DNA from: Peptoniphilus vaginalis
Lineage (GTDB): Bacteria; Bacillota; Clostridia; Tissierellales; Peptoniphilaceae
NCBI RefSeq assembly: GCF_900176605.1
Contig: NZ_FXLP01000005.1
Location: 496,001-560,000, forward strand
Direction: 5' to 3'
Length of the DNA: 64,000 nt
Every line of letters begins with the position of its first letter. Position 1 is the first letter of the stretch. Positions 16,984-27,512 of the stretch are shown here, piece by piece. The notes under the pieces are model-generated. The model was given only the letters and a program-made list of their open reading frames with translations. It was not told where the DNA came from and ran no database searches. The translations under genes and the position numbers were made by a program.

Positions 16984-18114
16984 TTATAATATACGTGTTG
17001 CGTTTACATATCTGTCTTGGTAGTATGCCTCAGATAAAGAAGAAGTCATAACTTTTCCTTGTCCTGATGAAGCGTGGATGAATTTTCCATCGCCAACATA
17101 AATACCAACGTGACTAACGCCATTACCTGTTGTGTTAAAGAATACTAAATCTCCTTCTTGTAAGTCTGATTTATCAACTTGTTTTCCAAAAGTTGATTGT
17201 GATCTAGAAGATCTTGGAATTGAAATACCAAGCTCGTCATTATAAATTGAATAAACAAGACCTGAACAGTCAAATCCTGCCTTACCAGTATCTCCATATA
17301 CATATGTAGATCCAAGTTTGCTTTCTGCAGAAGTGATAACCTTATTTGCTATTGATGCATTTGGTCCTGCAACTTTCTTTGCAGCGTAGTTAACCTTTAT
17401 AGCTTCTTTATTTTTTATAACTTCTTGAATTTCTTTTTCGTCATTAGATACAATGGTTGCTTCATTGTTGTCTAAAGATCTATCTATCTTATTGCCAGAA
17501 GCAATATTAAGATCCTTAGCTGGAACATTGTAGTTAGATCCGTTGTCTTCAATAATGAAGAAACCTTCTACAAAGTCAACAACATTTACAACTTGTTTCT
17601 TATTTAGATTTAATTTCTTTCCATTTTGATTTGTAGCTACTGTTTTGTTTCTAACTTCAACATTAGTTACATTATTTCTTTTATCAGCAATCTTTTTAAG
17701 TGCTTTTACATCTACATTACCAACAGTTCCATCGTTACATTTAACCTTAACTTTGTCGTTACTAGATGAAACTCCAATTACATATTCATCGATAAATAAG
17801 CTTCTTATAATTTTGCCATTATCGTCTAAGATTGGACTAGCCTTTATAACCTTATATGTTGGAACTTTAACTTCTGTAAGTAATAATTTATCTTGTGGAA
17901 TAGTAACCTTAGCCTTGCCCTTTTGAACAAAGTAGTCATTACCCTTCTTTTCAAGAACTTCAACTTTTTCTCCAATAGAAAAGTCTATTTCATTGCCACT
18001 GTATGTCTTCTGTACATGTTCGTTAATAAATACCCCTGTATCTTTCATGCCCACTATTGAAACTGCACATAGTGCAAATAGTCCTAGTGGCAATTTATTT
18101 TTTAAGGAAACCAA
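16984..18114 (-). CDS. Secreted NlpC/P60 peptidoglycan endopeptidase with SH3-like repeats
   Basis: 376-aa cell-wall hydrolase. An N-terminal signal peptide (basic LKNK, then a hydrophobic stretch to about residue 23) is followed by two or three SH3b-like repeats (about 25-230), which bind wall polymers, and a C-terminal NlpC/P60 domain (about 265-376). Catalytic Cys is in FDCSGLVYSIY and His in SHVGIYVGDGKFIHASS. It likely cleaves the D-gamma-Glu to diamino-acid bond during wall turnover. The TTG at 18114 is chosen because GGAG lies nine bases upstream; an earlier TTG abuts the ribosome binding site. Confidence 0.9.
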   Translation of the reverse strand: MVSLKNKLPLGLFALCAVSIVGMKDTGVFINEHVQKTYSGNEIDFSIGEKVEVLEKKGNDYFVQKGKAKVTIPQDKLLLTEVKVPTYKVIKASPILDDNGKIIRSLFIDEYVIGVSSSNDKVKVKCNDGTVGNVDVKALKKIADKRNNVTNVEVRNKTVATNQNGKKLNLNKKQVVNVVDFVEGFFIIEDNGSNYNVPAKDLNIASGNKIDRSLDNNEATIVSNDEKEIQEVIKNKEAIKVNYAAKKVAGPNASIANKVITSAESKLGSTYVYGDTGKAGFDCSGLVYSIYNDELGISIPRSSRSQSTFGKQVDKSDLQEGDLVFFNTTGNGVSHVGIYVGDGKFIHASSGQGKVMTSSLSEAYYQDRYVNATRIL

Positions 18115-18180
18115 TACTAACAACTCCTATACTTTGTATTTTTATAATAATTATATTCGTACTATTTTGGTTACTGTTTA

Positions 18181-18209
18181 AGTATAACAAAGTAATTACA
18201 GAAAAACAA
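18181..18209 (-). promoter_or_regulatory. Promoter of the NlpC/P60 gene
   Basis: Minus strand TTGTTT (18204-18209), a 17-bp spacer and TATACT (18181-18186) with a TG extension. It gives a leader of about 60 nt and lies just downstream of the rnpB terminator. Confidence 0.55.
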
Positions 18210-18211
18210 CA

Positions 18212-18258
18212 AAAAGTTACAAAATTGTTAAAATAATTTTAACTTTTTTGTAACTTTT
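18212..18258 (-). terminator. Probable rnpB terminator, two-part hairpin
   Basis: Outer arms AAAAGTTACAAAA (18212-18224) and TTTTGTAACTTTT (18246-18258) are perfect. Inside them GTTAAAAT and ATTTTAAC form a second stem, separated by a 2-nt internal loop. On the minus strand a T-rich stretch follows. It lies about 27 nt past the mature 3' end of RNase P RNA. Confidence 0.7.
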
Positions 18259-18284
18259 GTTTAAATTTGTATTTATTTGTATGT

Positions 18285-18608
18285 AGTAAGCAAATCTATA
18301 AGCCGCGTTCTGTTTTGTCAACTATCAATCTTGAATTATAGTTACCTATAATTTCTAGCAACCTACCTACCGGCAGATGCGAGCAACATCTGTTATTCCT
18401 ATTTGGTTTTGCTCCGAATGGGGTTTACATAGCATCATTATCACTAATGACCTGGTGAGCTCTTACCTCGCCTTTCCAACCTTACCCTAGGGCGGTATAT
18501 TTCTGTTGCACTAGCCTTGGGGTCACCCCCACTGGCCGTTAGCCAGCATCCCTGCTCTGTGGAGCGCGGACTTTCCTCACATATGTGCAGTTGACCAATT
18601 TACTTACC
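18285..18608 (-). ncRNA. rnpB: RNase P RNA
   Basis: Catalytic RNA of RNase P, which matures the 5' ends of tRNAs. On the minus strand the 5' conserved block GAGGAAAGTCCGCGCTCC is present, the central GGCGAGGTAAGAGCTCACC block follows, and the 3' conserved block CAGAACGCGGCTTA closes the P4 pairing. The ends pair as helix P1: GTAAGTAAAT near 18598-18607 with ATTTGCTTAC at 18286-18295 (nine Watson-Crick pairs, one wobble). The layout resembles the ancestral class A type seen in clostridia rather than the Bacillus class B; that class call is inference. Confidence 0.95.
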
Positions 18609-18613
18609 AGATA

Positions 18614-18642
18614 ATCTTACCACTTAAGTCCTTAAATATCAA
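18614..18642 (-). promoter_or_regulatory. rnpB promoter inside the end of the NIF3 gene
   Basis: Minus strand TTGATA (18637-18642), exactly 17 bp, then TAAGAT (18614-18619) with a TG extension. The predicted start falls at the 5' end of RNase P helix P1. The -35 box overlaps the last codons and stop codon of the NIF3-family gene. Confidence 0.8.
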
Positions 18643-19408
18643 GCTCAAAGCTTGATGTCTCTTGGATATAAAAATTTAAATCTTTAAAGTTTTCTTCAAG
18701 CTTCTTCTTAATCTTTGGAAGAATTATTCTTTCAGAAAAAAAATGTCCCACATCTATTAAAATTAAATCGTCTTCATAGGCTCTTTGTCCGTCATGGTAC
18801 TTGATATCAGAAGTAATGTAGGCATCTACTCCTGCCTCCTTAGCCTGACTAATAAAGTCTGATCCACTTCCTCCAAGGATTGCAACTTTTTTAATACTTT
18901 TTTCTTCTCTTCCATAATATTTAATTTTACTAACTTGTAGTTTATCTTTTAAGAACTTGTCTAAATCTTTAAGCGGCAATTCTGTTTCAAATTCACCAAT
19001 AAGACCCATCGGTTTGTCTTCTTCATAAGTTAATACAGACTTATTCTTTAAATATAATTTCTCAAATAAAGTATCATTAACTCCATCCTCAGCTATATCC
19101 ATTGAAGTGTGATAAGAAAAAACAGAAATATTATTTTTTATGAGTCTTATTATCTTGTCGCCAAGATAAGTTCCTTCAACAATATTTTTTGAGCCAGTGA
19201 AAAACATTGGGTGATGGCTTATAATTAATTTTGCATCCATCTCTATAGCCTTGTCTACAACTTTATCTGTTACATCCATAGCGAGAACTACTGCTCCAGT
19301 TTCTTCTTTAAGTTCAATTTGACTACCAGAGTTGTCCCAAGAAAGTTGGTATTCATTTTTTGCCCAAGCTTCCATAAAATTTTTTATTTCTTCAACTTGA
19401 TATTTCAT
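18632..19408 (-). CDS. NIF3-like GTP cyclohydrolase I type 2 family protein (YqfO)
   Basis: 258-aa protein of the NIF3/YqfO family, toroidal hexamers with a dinuclear metal centre. Metal ligands are visible in LIISHHPMFF (about 58-67), SYHTSMDIAEDGVND and the C-terminal DVGHFFSE. The molecular function of the family is unsettled despite the cyclohydrolase label. This member lacks the extra internal domain found in longer Bacillus YqfO proteins. The ATG at 19408 is six bases after GGAGG and lies inside the 3' end of trmK, as in the conserved trmK-yqfO pair. Confidence 0.9.
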   Translation of the reverse strand: MKYQVEEIKNFMEAWAKNEYQLSWDNSGSQIELKEETGAVVLAMDVTDKVVDKAIEMDAKLIISHHPMFFTGSKNIVEGTYLGDKIIRLIKNNISVFSYHTSMDIAEDGVNDTLFEKLYLKNKSVLTYEEDKPMGLIGEFETELPLKDLDKFLKDKLQVSKIKYYGREEKSIKKVAILGGSGSDFISQAKEAGVDAYITSDIKYHDGQRAYEDDLILIDVGHFFSERIILPKIKKKLEENFKDLNFYIQETSSFELDI

Positions 19409-20084
19409 CAATTGCCTCCTCCACTTTTTTTAGTAAACTATTTAATTCTTGATTCCTCTTCTTTGACCTTTGGCTATTTGGATCAAAGCTTTTTATAATA
19501 GACCTTAAATAATCTTTCTTCTCCTTAAGATATTCAAGATAAATCTTATCTTTCTTTTCAATTAATTTTTTTGAAAAATAAAAGTCCTCTTCTTTTAAGT
19601 CCTCATTTTTATAGTTTAAAAATTTAGCAAGTATTATCTCAAAGTATCTTTCATCTTCATAGATAATTTCTTCATCAAAAATTTCAAAACCCATATTATT
19701 TAATTCACGACGCAAGATGTTAGTCTTTTGCATGGGCTGCAAAATTAATTTTTTTGAATACTTTGCAATGTCAATGGACTTAGCGATTATCTCAGCAATT
19801 TGAATTCCACCAAGACCTGCAATAATTATATTGTCCCTCTCTTCATTTACAATTCCATTTGCCAAAATGTTTCTAATTTCTTTCTCGTTCCCTAATTCTC
19901 TTGTGAGTTCTATAGATTTTTCCAGAGAATTTTTTGAAATATCTGTTGCAATAACGTCCCTTGAGATTTTATTTTCGCATAAAAAATTGGGCACATATCC
20001 ATGATCTGTGCCCACATCAATTACCGAAGCTCCAAAATCAACAAGTTCTGCAATTTTATTAAGCCTCTTTGATAATTTTATCAT
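19392..20084 (-). CDS. trmK: tRNA (adenine(22)-N1)-methyltransferase TrmK
   Basis: 230-aa SAM-dependent methyltransferase that modifies A22 of tRNA. The N-terminal [28 protein letters not shown] contains the SAM-binding loop (VGTDHGY). [10 protein letters not shown] follows as the family motif IV region. The C-terminal part is a Lys/Glu-rich coiled coil. Its ATG overlaps the rpoD stop (ATGA), and the nif3 gene overlaps its 3' end, giving the conserved rpoD-trmK-nif3 order of Firmicutes. Confidence 0.93.
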   Translation of the reverse strand: MIKLSKRLNKIAELVDFGASVIDVGTDHGYVPNFLCENKISRDVIATDISKNSLEKSIELTRELGNEKEIRNILANGIVNEERDNIIIAGLGGIQIAEIIAKSIDIAKYSKKLILQPMQKTNILRRELNNMGFEIFDEEIIYEDERYFEIILAKFLNYKNEDLKEEDFYFSKKLIEKKDKIYLEYLKEKKDYLRSIIKSFDPNSQRSKKRNQELNSLLKKVEEAIDEISS

Positions 20085-21169
20085 TCTAAATAATCCTTTA
20101 ATTTCTTTGACCTTGATGGATGACGAAGCTTTCTAAGAGCCTTCGCCTCAATCTGTCTAATTCTTTCACGAGTAACATCAAACTCTTTGCCAACTTCTTC
20201 AAGTGTCCTAGCTCTACCATCATCAAGTCCAAACCTAAGTGTTAGAACTTTCTTTTCCCTATCAGTTAAAGTTTCTAACACCGTGTTAAGTTGTTCTTTT
20301 AAAAGAGTAAAGGTAGCAGCATCTTGTGGAGAAAGAATTTCATCATCTGGTATAAAGTCTCCCAAGTGGGAGTCTTCTTCTTCTCCAATTGGAGTTTCTA
20401 GTGAAACTGGTTCTTGAGCAATCTTTTGAATTTCACGAACTCTCTCAACGTCTAAATTCATTTCAGCTGCAATTTCTTCTGGAAGAGGATCACGTCCCAG
20501 ATCTTGCACTAATTGTCTTTGAACTCTTACAAGCTTATTTATAGTTTCTACCATGTGAACTGGTATCCTAATAGTTCTTGCTTGATCTGCAATGGCTCTT
20601 GTAATAGCTTGTCTAATCCACCAAGTAGCATATGTTGAAAACTTAAAACCCTTTGTGTAGTCAAACTTATCTACCGCCTTCATAAGTCCAAGGTTGCCTT
20701 CTTGAATTAAATCCAAGAAGCTCATACCCCTACCAACATATCTCTTAGCAATAGAAACTACAAGTCTTAAATTGGCTTCTGCAAGTTCCTTCTTAGCCAA
20801 TTCGTCGCCTTCTTCCATTCTTTTTGCTATTTCAACTTCTTCTTCAGCAGTTAAAAGGGAAATTTTCCCAATTTCTTTAAGATACATCCTTACAGGGTCG
20901 TCTACTGTAACACCCTTAGGAACAGATAAATCCTCTTTAGTAACATCTACCTCATCGTCATCATCTTTTGAATCTTTTTTATCAACTAAATTAATGCCTT
21001 CTTTTTCAAAGACCTTGTATAGTTCATCTATATCATCAGAATCAATCTCATATTTTTCGAAGGCATCACCTATTTCTTCATAGGTAAGTTTACCATCCTT
21101 TTTACCATCCTTTAAGAGCTGGTCCTTTATTTCCTCTATTGATTCATTGTTTTTTACATTTTCACTCAT
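20081..21169 (-). CDS. rpoD: RNA polymerase primary sigma factor (SigA/RpoD)
   Basis: Housekeeping sigma factor, 362 aa, close to the Bacillus SigA length. An acidic N-terminal region 1.1-like part (about 1-75) precedes region 1.2 with [11 protein letters not shown]. Regions 2.1-2.4 include [20 protein letters not shown] and [17 protein letters not shown] (-10 recognition). Region 4.2, [20 protein letters not shown], is the -35 recognition helix. The ATG overlaps dnaG by eight bases, with AGGAGGG upstream. Consistent with the TTGACA/TATAAT-type promoters seen across the window. Confidence 0.97.
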   Translation of the reverse strand: MSENVKNNESIEEIKDQLLKDGKKDGKLTYEEIGDAFEKYEIDSDDIDELYKVFEKEGINLVDKKDSKDDDDEVDVTKEDLSVPKGVTVDDPVRMYLKEIGKISLLTAEEEVEIAKRMEEGDELAKKELAEANLRLVVSIAKRYVGRGMSFLDLIQEGNLGLMKAVDKFDYTKGFKFSTYATWWIRQAITRAIADQARTIRIPVHMVETINKLVRVQRQLVQDLGRDPLPEEIAAEMNLDVERVREIQKIAQEPVSLETPIGEEEDSHLGDFIPDDEILSPQDAATFTLLKEQLNTVLETLTDREKKVLTLRFGLDDGRARTLEEVGKEFDVTRERIRQIEAKALRKLRHPSRSKKLKDYLE

Positions 21170-22952
21170 ACTTGCCCTCCTCTTTCAACTCGTTTAGCTT
21201 CAAATTAATTTCTTGCAATTCTTTTAAAGCCTCGAGTAGAAGATTTTTATTCTCTTCGCCTTGAAGTTTTTCGATATTTTCGAGAATTTTGTTTTTTCGA
21301 TCTCGGAGATAATTTCCCTCAATAGTTCTTATTAATTCATCAACTATCTTGTCATCAACATGAATTTCACTAATAATACTAAGTATATTCCCAACAAATT
21401 CTATATCTACAAGTCTGTTGGACTCTAAAAGTGATAGAAAGTCCTTAACTTCCATCTCTTCTTTATAAAGCCTAGGTATCTCTTCGAATACTGCCCTTGT
21501 CATTGCATTTGTAAAATAAAAAACCTCAATTTTATTCTTGATATACTTGTAAATGTCATTGTCTAGTAAAGAATAAGATAATAATTCCTCTTGTGCTCTA
21601 GCCTTGTTAGATTTCACAACATTTGTATTTTTCTTTACCTTCAATTTTTCTCTCTTCGTTTCCTTTAGCTTATTTCTATTTAAATAATTAATATAATTTT
21701 CAATTGCTGCAAAGGAAATATTATACTTTCTCGAAAAGTCTTTTACAAAAATATCTCTTTCAATAGGATTGATGATACTTGAAAGAATCTTAGCTGATTC
21801 AATAGTAAAATTGCTAAGCCCTTCACTATCTTCTAAATTAAAATTCTCTTTGAGCTTTTTTATTTTAAATTCAATATAAGAAATGGCAGACTTTATTTTA
21901 TTTTCAAAGCCTTCCATTCCATATTTTTTAATAAAATCATCGGGATCAAGACCGCCCTCAAGTTCTATTATTTTTGGTTTTACAGAGGCTTCTAAAAATA
22001 TATCTATAGCTCTTGAAGTCGCATTAATACCTGCATTGTCACTGTCATAACAAATGTAAATATCCTTTGCCATTTTCTTTATAATATTGGCCTGGTCTAT
22101 AGTGAGTGACGTACCAAGACTTGCTACACTATAATTTATACCACTATTATAAAGAGAAATAACATCCATGTAGCCCTCTACCAAGATTATTCTTTCTCTA
22201 GTGGATTCTCTTGAAATAATATTCATATTAAAAACATTATTTCCCTTGTGAAATATTGGAGTTTCTCTTGAGTTTAAGTACTTTGGTTTTTCATCTCCAA
22301 AAGCTCTTGCTCCAAAACCTATTATCCTATTATTCCTATTGATTATTGGAAACATAACTCTATCGCGAAATCTATCTATATAGTTGCCATTTTTACTTTT
22401 TGAAATTAGATTAAGTTCTAAAAGCTCCTCTTCCTTGTAACCCAATTTTGTCAAGTGATCGTAGAGATCTGTCCATGAATCTTTTGAGTATCCAATTCCA
22501 TAAGACCTTATAGTCTTATCATTTAACATCCTATTTTTTAAATATAATTGCGTTTTTTGTGATGTCTGATAATTTTTTAAAAAGTGAAGTCCAGCTTCCC
22601 TATTAATTTCATATAATCTATCTCTTTTGTCACGGGCTTCTTTATTTTCATCTTTATAAACTTCTAGTCTAACACTATACTTGTCTGCTAAAAATTCTAC
22701 AGCCTCAGGGAAACTAAGATTTTCTCTTTTCATTACAAAGGTAATTACATCTCCACCTACTCCACATCCAAAGCATTTAAAAATTCCTTTGGAAGGTGAA
22801 ACAGAAAAAGAGGGCGTTTTTTCAGAATGAAAAGGGCAGAGTCCCATATAATTGGATCCTGACCTTTTAAGGTCAACATACTCTCCAATTAAATCAACAA
22901 TATCTGCCCTATCTCTAATCTCATCAAGAACATTGTCATTTATTACATACAA
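21162..22952 (-). CDS. dnaG: DNA primase DnaG
   Basis: 596-aa primase that lays RNA primers for replication. Zinc-binding CHC2 domain near the N-terminus has Cys39, His42, Cys60 and Cys63. The RNA polymerase/Toprim core follows, with ILVEGYMDV and the later YDSDNAG acidic motif. The C-terminal helicase-binding region is Lys/Glu-rich. The start is TTG at 22952, immediately after the dgt stop, with GGAG seven bases upstream; no in-frame ATG lies near. Part of the dgt-dnaG-rpoD-trmK-nif3 run. Confidence 0.96.
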   Translation of the reverse strand: MYVINDNVLDEIRDRADIVDLIGEYVDLKRSGSNYMGLCPFHSEKTPSFSVSPSKGIFKCFGCGVGGDVITFVMKRENLSFPEAVEFLADKYSVRLEVYKDENKEARDKRDRLYEINREAGLHFLKNYQTSQKTQLYLKNRMLNDKTIRSYGIGYSKDSWTDLYDHLTKLGYKEEELLELNLISKSKNGNYIDRFRDRVMFPIINRNNRIIGFGARAFGDEKPKYLNSRETPIFHKGNNVFNMNIISRESTRERIILVEGYMDVISLYNSGINYSVASLGTSLTIDQANIIKKMAKDIYICYDSDNAGINATSRAIDIFLEASVKPKIIELEGGLDPDDFIKKYGMEGFENKIKSAISYIEFKIKKLKENFNLEDSEGLSNFTIESAKILSSIINPIERDIFVKDFSRKYNISFAAIENYINYLNRNKLKETKREKLKVKKNTNVVKSNKARAQEELLSYSLLDNDIYKYIKNKIEVFYFTNAMTRAVFEEIPRLYKEEMEVKDFLSLLESNRLVDIEFVGNILSIISEIHVDDKIVDELIRTIEGNYLRDRKNKILENIEKLQGEENKNLLLEALKELQEINLKLNELKEEGKYE

Positions 22953-23966
22953 TTAAATGCTCCATCCCTTCGGTATAAAAATATTTTTTAGCTGTTTTTT
23001 AGCATAAGTGTCAGTCATACCTGCAATATAATCTGACACAATATCTTCATCATTGTGAGTTCTATCATCATAAAGACTTAAGTGATTTTCTGGAATCCTG
23101 CTTAAATCTTCCATATAAAAATTATAAAGTTCTGTTAATAACCTCTTAATTTTTATTTCTTCACTCTTTACTACAGAATCCATATAAACATTCTTAAACA
23201 TATACTGTCTAAGTTCCATTGTAGCTTGATAAACTTCCTCTTCCATTTCAACAATTGCTTTGCCATAAGAGTTTTCAACTAAGGCATTAATCATTTTGTT
23301 AATTCTTTTCGAAGAAGTATTGCCAAGGACTTTTGTCAACTCCTTAGGCAATGAAGCTTCAGAAATAATACCTGCCCTAATGGCATCGTCAATATCGTGA
23401 TTTATATAGGCAATCCTATCTGCAAACTTAATAATTTTTCCTTCAAGGGTTTTTGCATTTCCACTGCCTGAATGATTTACTATACCATCACGAACTTCAT
23501 CTGTTAAATTCAATCCAATTCTTTGATCAGATCTTTCCAAAAAGTCTACTACCTTTAAAGACTGCTCTCCATGAATAAAACCAGATGACTTTAATTCATT
23601 TAAAACAGCTTCACCTGAGTGGCCAAAAGGTGTGTGACCAAGATCATGACCAAGAGCAATAGCCTCTACTAGGTCTTCATTCAACCTTAAAGCTCTTGCT
23701 ATTGTCCTGCCTATTTGACTAACTTCTAGAGTGTGAGTGAGTCTCGTCCTAAAATGATCTCCTTCAGGAGAAATAAAGACTTGAGTCTTATGTTTTAGCC
23801 TTCTAAAACTCTTTGAGTGAATTATCCTATCCCTATCTCTTTGAAAGTCAGTCCTAAGATTACATTTTTCTTCTTCCGTTTTTCTCCCCAAAGTTGAATC
23901 TGCAAAAGTGGCATATTCAAATAACATCTTATGTTCAAGTTTTTCTCTCTCAACTCGAAGATTCAT
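22953..23966 (-). CDS. dgt: dNTP triphosphohydrolase (Dgt family)
   Basis: 337-aa HD-domain enzyme that splits dNTPs into deoxynucleoside and triphosphate. The HD metal site is spread over FRTRLTHTLEVSQIGR (first His), ALGHDLGHTPFGHSGE (His-Asp) and a downstream YINHDIDDAIRAG Asp. The N-terminal NLRTDFQRDRDRIIHSKSFRRLKHKTQV block is the typical Dgt lead-in. Ends one base before dnaG and starts five bases after ppsR, so it is embedded in the operon and may tune the dNTP pool next to the primase. Confidence 0.92.
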   Translation of the reverse strand: MNLRVEREKLEHKMLFEYATFADSTLGRKTEEEKCNLRTDFQRDRDRIIHSKSFRRLKHKTQVFISPEGDHFRTRLTHTLEVSQIGRTIARALRLNEDLVEAIALGHDLGHTPFGHSGEAVLNELKSSGFIHGEQSLKVVDFLERSDQRIGLNLTDEVRDGIVNHSGSGNAKTLEGKIIKFADRIAYINHDIDDAIRAGIISEASLPKELTKVLGNTSSKRINKMINALVENSYGKAIVEMEEEVYQATMELRQYMFKNVYMDSVVKSEEIKIKRLLTELYNFYMEDLSRIPENHLSLYDDRTHNDEDIVSDYIAGMTDTYAKKQLKNIFIPKGWSI

Positions 23967-23970
23967 CTAA

Positions 23971-24792
23971 TCACTTCCTGGATTCCATGTGGTTAATAAT
24001 AATTTCCGCTGTTTCTTCTATTGCCTTGTCAGATACATCTATAACAAAACATCCAAGCTCTTCCATAACTTGTTTTGAATAATTTAATTCTTCTCTTATC
24101 CTATCGTAGTTTGCATACTTTGCACCAGAAGTTAGCCCAAGAGACTTTAACCTTTGTTCTCTAACAGATATAATCTTTTCTGGATTAGCTGTAAGACCAA
24201 TTATCTTGTCTACATCTTTTTCATATACTTCTTTTGGCACAGGAACTTCTGGAACTAGAGGAATATTTGCCACTTTATATAATTTATTTGCAAGATACAT
24301 AGAGAGAGGTGTCTTTGAAGTTCTTGAAATTCCAACTAGACAGATGTCGGCTTTTTTTGCACCACGAGGATCTTTACCGTCATCGTATTTAACTGCAAAC
24401 TCAACACACTCAACTTTCTTGAAATAATTTTCGTCAAGCCTTCTTATAAGACCAGGTTCTCTTAGAGGTTCATAGCCTAAAATATCTTGTATTTGAAGTA
24501 GTGGCTCACCCATAACATCGACTGTGTGAAGCTTTAACTCATGAGTTTTTTCTTCAATAAAGTCTCTAGTTTCTTTAACAACATTTGTATAAACAATAAG
24601 ACTATTTTTGATTTCAGATGCCTTTTCCAGCACTGGTTTTATTTGTTCAATACTATTGTGGTAAGGATATCTAATAATCTCATAATTCTCTTTTTCAAAT
24701 TGTCTTGCAGAAGATTTTGCAATTAACTCTCCAGTTTCTCCAATTGAATCAGAAATTACAAAAATAGTGAGTTGATTATCGTCTTTATTCAT
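23971..24792 (-). CDS. Pyruvate phosphate dikinase regulatory protein (PpsR/YqfL, DUF299)
   Basis: 273-aa bifunctional serine/threonine kinase and phosphorylase that switches pyruvate,phosphate dikinase (or PEP synthase) off and on using ADP and Pi. N-terminal FVISDSIGETGELIAKSS is the family signature; a P-loop-like GISRTSKTPLS (about residue 150) is the nucleotide site. Bacterial families use either dikinase or synthase as target, so the target is inferred from clostridial relatives. The ATG at 24792 sits after GGAGGAG; ten more codons upstream would enclose this site. Directly follows the CcpN-type regulator, as in Bacillus. Confidence 0.92.
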   Translation of the reverse strand: MNKDDNQLTIFVISDSIGETGELIAKSSARQFEKENYEIIRYPYHNSIEQIKPVLEKASEIKNSLIVYTNVVKETRDFIEEKTHELKLHTVDVMGEPLLQIQDILGYEPLREPGLIRRLDENYFKKVECVEFAVKYDDGKDPRGAKKADICLVGISRTSKTPLSMYLANKLYKVANIPLVPEVPVPKEVYEKDVDKIIGLTANPEKIISVREQRLKSLGLTSGAKYANYDRIREELNYSKQVMEELGCFVIDVSDKAIEETAEIIINHMESRK

Positions 24793-24800
24793 TTCTCCTC

Positions 24801-25430
24801 CTATACGATCTCTTGGTCGCATACATCTACAAAAAGCCTTGTAACATTGGTCTTCGTAAATCTACCTACAACCTCAAGATCCTTTTCATTTTTTACTTTA
24901 ACAACAGGAAGGGAGTCAATACCCTTTGTCACAATTAAATTGGCAGCCTTATAGACACTATCTTCAATGTTTACATAAAAAACATTAGGCATCCTTGTCA
25001 TAATTACACTGACAGGAGTCTTTTTTATATCAGCATCCCCTATCATAAACCTAATTAAATCTTTTCTAGATACGATTCCAGCAAGATAACCACCTTCCGT
25101 AATAAACATAGAAGATAGGTCTTCCATAAAAAGGTCTACTACTACATCATACACCGAAGTCTTTTGGTCACAGGAAAAAGGAAGTGACATATAGTCTTTA
25201 ACATTTAAACTTTTAAGATCTTTTGACAATTGAGAAAAAATGGATTTACCTGTATAAAAATATCCAAATTTTGGTCGTGCACCTAATATATTAATCATAG
25301 TGAGAACAGAAAGGTCTGATCTTATTGTAGCCCTTGATAGCCCAAGAATTTCTGCAATATCATCGCCAGTAATAGGTCCCTTTTCTTTTACAATTTCAAT
25401 TATTTCAGTCTGCCTATCGCTGAATTTCAT
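24801..25430 (-). CDS. ccpN: CcpN-like HTH plus CBS-domain transcriptional regulator
   Basis: 209-aa regulator with an N-terminal winged helix (about 1-60; GDDIAEILGLSRATIRSDLSVL is the DNA-binding part) and two CBS domains (about 75-200) that bind nucleotides or metabolites. In Bacillus the orthologue CcpN represses gluconeogenic genes and is followed by yqfL, the same gene pair seen here. Control of central carbon flow near pyruvate/PEP is therefore the likely role (inference from synteny). Its stop lies eight bases before the ppsR start. Confidence 0.9.
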   Translation of the reverse strand: MKFSDRQTEIIEIVKEKGPITGDDIAEILGLSRATIRSDLSVLTMINILGARPKFGYFYTGKSIFSQLSKDLKSLNVKDYMSLPFSCDQKTSVYDVVVDLFMEDLSSMFITEGGYLAGIVSRKDLIRFMIGDADIKKTPVSVIMTRMPNVFYVNIEDSVYKAANLIVTKGIDSLPVVKVKNEKDLEVVGRFTKTNVTRLFVDVCDQEIV

Positions 25431-25442
25431 TTACTCACCGAC

Positions 25443-27512
25443 CTATTCTACAATATTTTCGATTTTTAATATATTTTGAATATTTTCCTCAATCCTATTG
25501 ATTAGTCCAAGTCTATTTTCTCTAATCTTATCGTCATCAACCATTACCATAACATTATCAAAGAATTTATCAATTGATGGTACAAGGTCATTTAATAAGT
25601 CCATAGCATCCATGTAATTTTCTTCTGCTAGGGCTTCCTTAAAGCTACCATCAATTTCTACAAATTTTTTGTATAAATCTTTTTCTGCTTCTTCCTCAAA
25701 TAAATCTTCATTTACTTCAAGTAAATCAACATTCTTAGTCAAGTTATTAATTCTATTATAGGCATCAACAAACTTGCTTCTATCTTCCTTAAACCATTCA
25801 TTTAATTCTTTAGCTTTATCAAAGATATTATGGATTTCACTTTCAGGAATTAAAACAGAATCAATAATATCGTATCTTATACCTTCATCTTGAAGCATAG
25901 TCTTAATTCTTCCAAAGAAGAAATCTCTTACATTAGAAATAACTTCCTCATGGTTAAATGTTAGACCAAGATCATTAATATATTCATATAAACTTGTTTC
26001 CACAGCTTCGTCTAAATCAAACTTCCAAGAATTATTTCTAATAATATTTATTATTCCTATGGCAGACCTTCTAAGTGCAAATGGATCTGCTGAACCAGTA
26101 GGAATTTCTCCAATAGCAAAAAGTCCAGCAATAGTATCAATTTTATCTGCAAGAGAGAATATTGAACCAACACTTGATTCTGGAAGTTTATCCCCTGCAA
26201 ACTTAGGTAGATATTGTTCTCTTATTGCAGTTGCAACAATTTCTTTTTCTTCGGACTTTAAAGCGTAAATTTCACCAATTACACCTTGTAGTTCTGTAAA
26301 CTCAATTACCATTTTTGTAGTTAAGTCAGCTTTTGAGAGGTGGGCTACCCTTTTTATTGCATCAATAGCTTCATCTGCAAAGGAAAGAGATTCTGCTATT
26401 TTATTTGCAACTACACCATCTCTTTTTTCTTTTTCAAGCATTGTTCCTAACTTATCGTGGAAAAGAACTCCATTTAGATTTTCAACATAATCTTCAAGAG
26501 GTTTTGAAATATCATCATCATAGAAGAATTTAGCATCTTCTAGTCTTGCTCCAAGAACTTTTTCATTTCCAGCAATAACTATATCTTCGTAATCCCTTGT
26601 ACCATTCCTTACAGTAATAAAATATGGCAAAAGTCCCCCATCTTGGGCATAGATTGGTGTAAATCTTAAGTGATCAATCATAGTTGTTGTTACAACTTCC
26701 TTTGGAAGACTTAGGTATTTTTCCTTGATGCTTCCCTTAATTGGGGTAGGATACTCAACAATGTAAGTAAGTTCTTCTAGTAGATCTTCATTCTCATGAA
26801 TTTCTCCACCTAATGATTTTGCAATCTTAGTAGATTCATATTTAATAATTTCACGTCTCTTATTTTGATCTAGTATTATATAGTTGTCTTTAAGCAATTT
26901 TTCGTAATTTTCTACCTTGTCAATTTTTATTTCTGATGAACCTAAAAATCTGTGGCCCTTTGTTATGTTGCTAACTTGAATTCCTTCAAAATCAAATTTA
27001 ACAATCTTATCATTTAAAAGTGAAACAACCCATCTTATTGGTCTAGCAAATCTAATATTTTTTCCGCCCCAACGCATATTCTTAGGAAAATTTATATCTT
27101 TAATAAGACCAGGAATTATTTCTTTTAAAATTTCTGCAGAGTCTCTACCTATTGATGAAATGTGTGCAAAAACATAGTCAGTACCCTTTACTTCTTTAAT
27201 AACAATATCTTCTTCAGTGATTTTTTGTGAATTCATAAAGCCTAAAAGAGGTTTTGTAGGATTTTTTTCATCATCATAAGCGATCTTAAGGGCAGGTCCC
27301 TTTACTTCCTTTGTAATATCCCTTTGCTTTTCATCTAGCCCTTCAATAATAAGACTAAGCCTTCTTGGAGTTGCATAAACTTTCACATCTTCAAATCCAA
27401 GTTCATTTTCAACCAATAACTTTTGTGATTTTTCTTTGAGTTGTTCTATTGCCATATTGACAAATCTTGATGGTAACTCTTCAACTCCAATTTCAAGTAA
27501 GTAATTATTCAT
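25443..27512 (-). CDS. glyS: Glycyl-tRNA synthetase beta subunit
   Basis: 689-aa beta subunit of the tetrameric bacterial glycyl-tRNA synthetase. It carries tRNA recognition and an HD-like domain. N-terminal [15 protein letters not shown] is diagnostic. The central [16 protein letters not shown] block and the C-terminal anticodon-binding region (about 560-680) are present. Its ATG overlaps the glyQ stop by eight bases. Length fits the family. Confidence 0.97.
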   Translation of the reverse strand: MNNYLLEIGVEELPSRFVNMAIEQLKEKSQKLLVENELGFEDVKVYATPRRLSLIIEGLDEKQRDITKEVKGPALKIAYDDEKNPTKPLLGFMNSQKITEEDIVIKEVKGTDYVFAHISSIGRDSAEILKEIIPGLIKDINFPKNMRWGGKNIRFARPIRWVVSLLNDKIVKFDFEGIQVSNITKGHRFLGSSEIKIDKVENYEKLLKDNYIILDQNKRREIIKYESTKIAKSLGGEIHENEDLLEELTYIVEYPTPIKGSIKEKYLSLPKEVVTTTMIDHLRFTPIYAQDGGLLPYFITVRNGTRDYEDIVIAGNEKVLGARLEDAKFFYDDDISKPLEDYVENLNGVLFHDKLGTMLEKEKRDGVVANKIAESLSFADEAIDAIKRVAHLSKADLTTKMVIEFTELQGVIGEIYALKSEEKEIVATAIREQYLPKFAGDKLPESSVGSIFSLADKIDTIAGLFAIGEIPTGSADPFALRRSAIGIINIIRNNSWKFDLDEAVETSLYEYINDLGLTFNHEEVISNVRDFFFGRIKTMLQDEGIRYDIIDSVLIPESEIHNIFDKAKELNEWFKEDRSKFVDAYNRINNLTKNVDLLEVNEDLFEEEAEKDLYKKFVEIDGSFKEALAEENYMDAMDLLNDLVPSIDKFFDNVMVMVDDDKIRENRLGLINRIEENIQNILKIENIVE

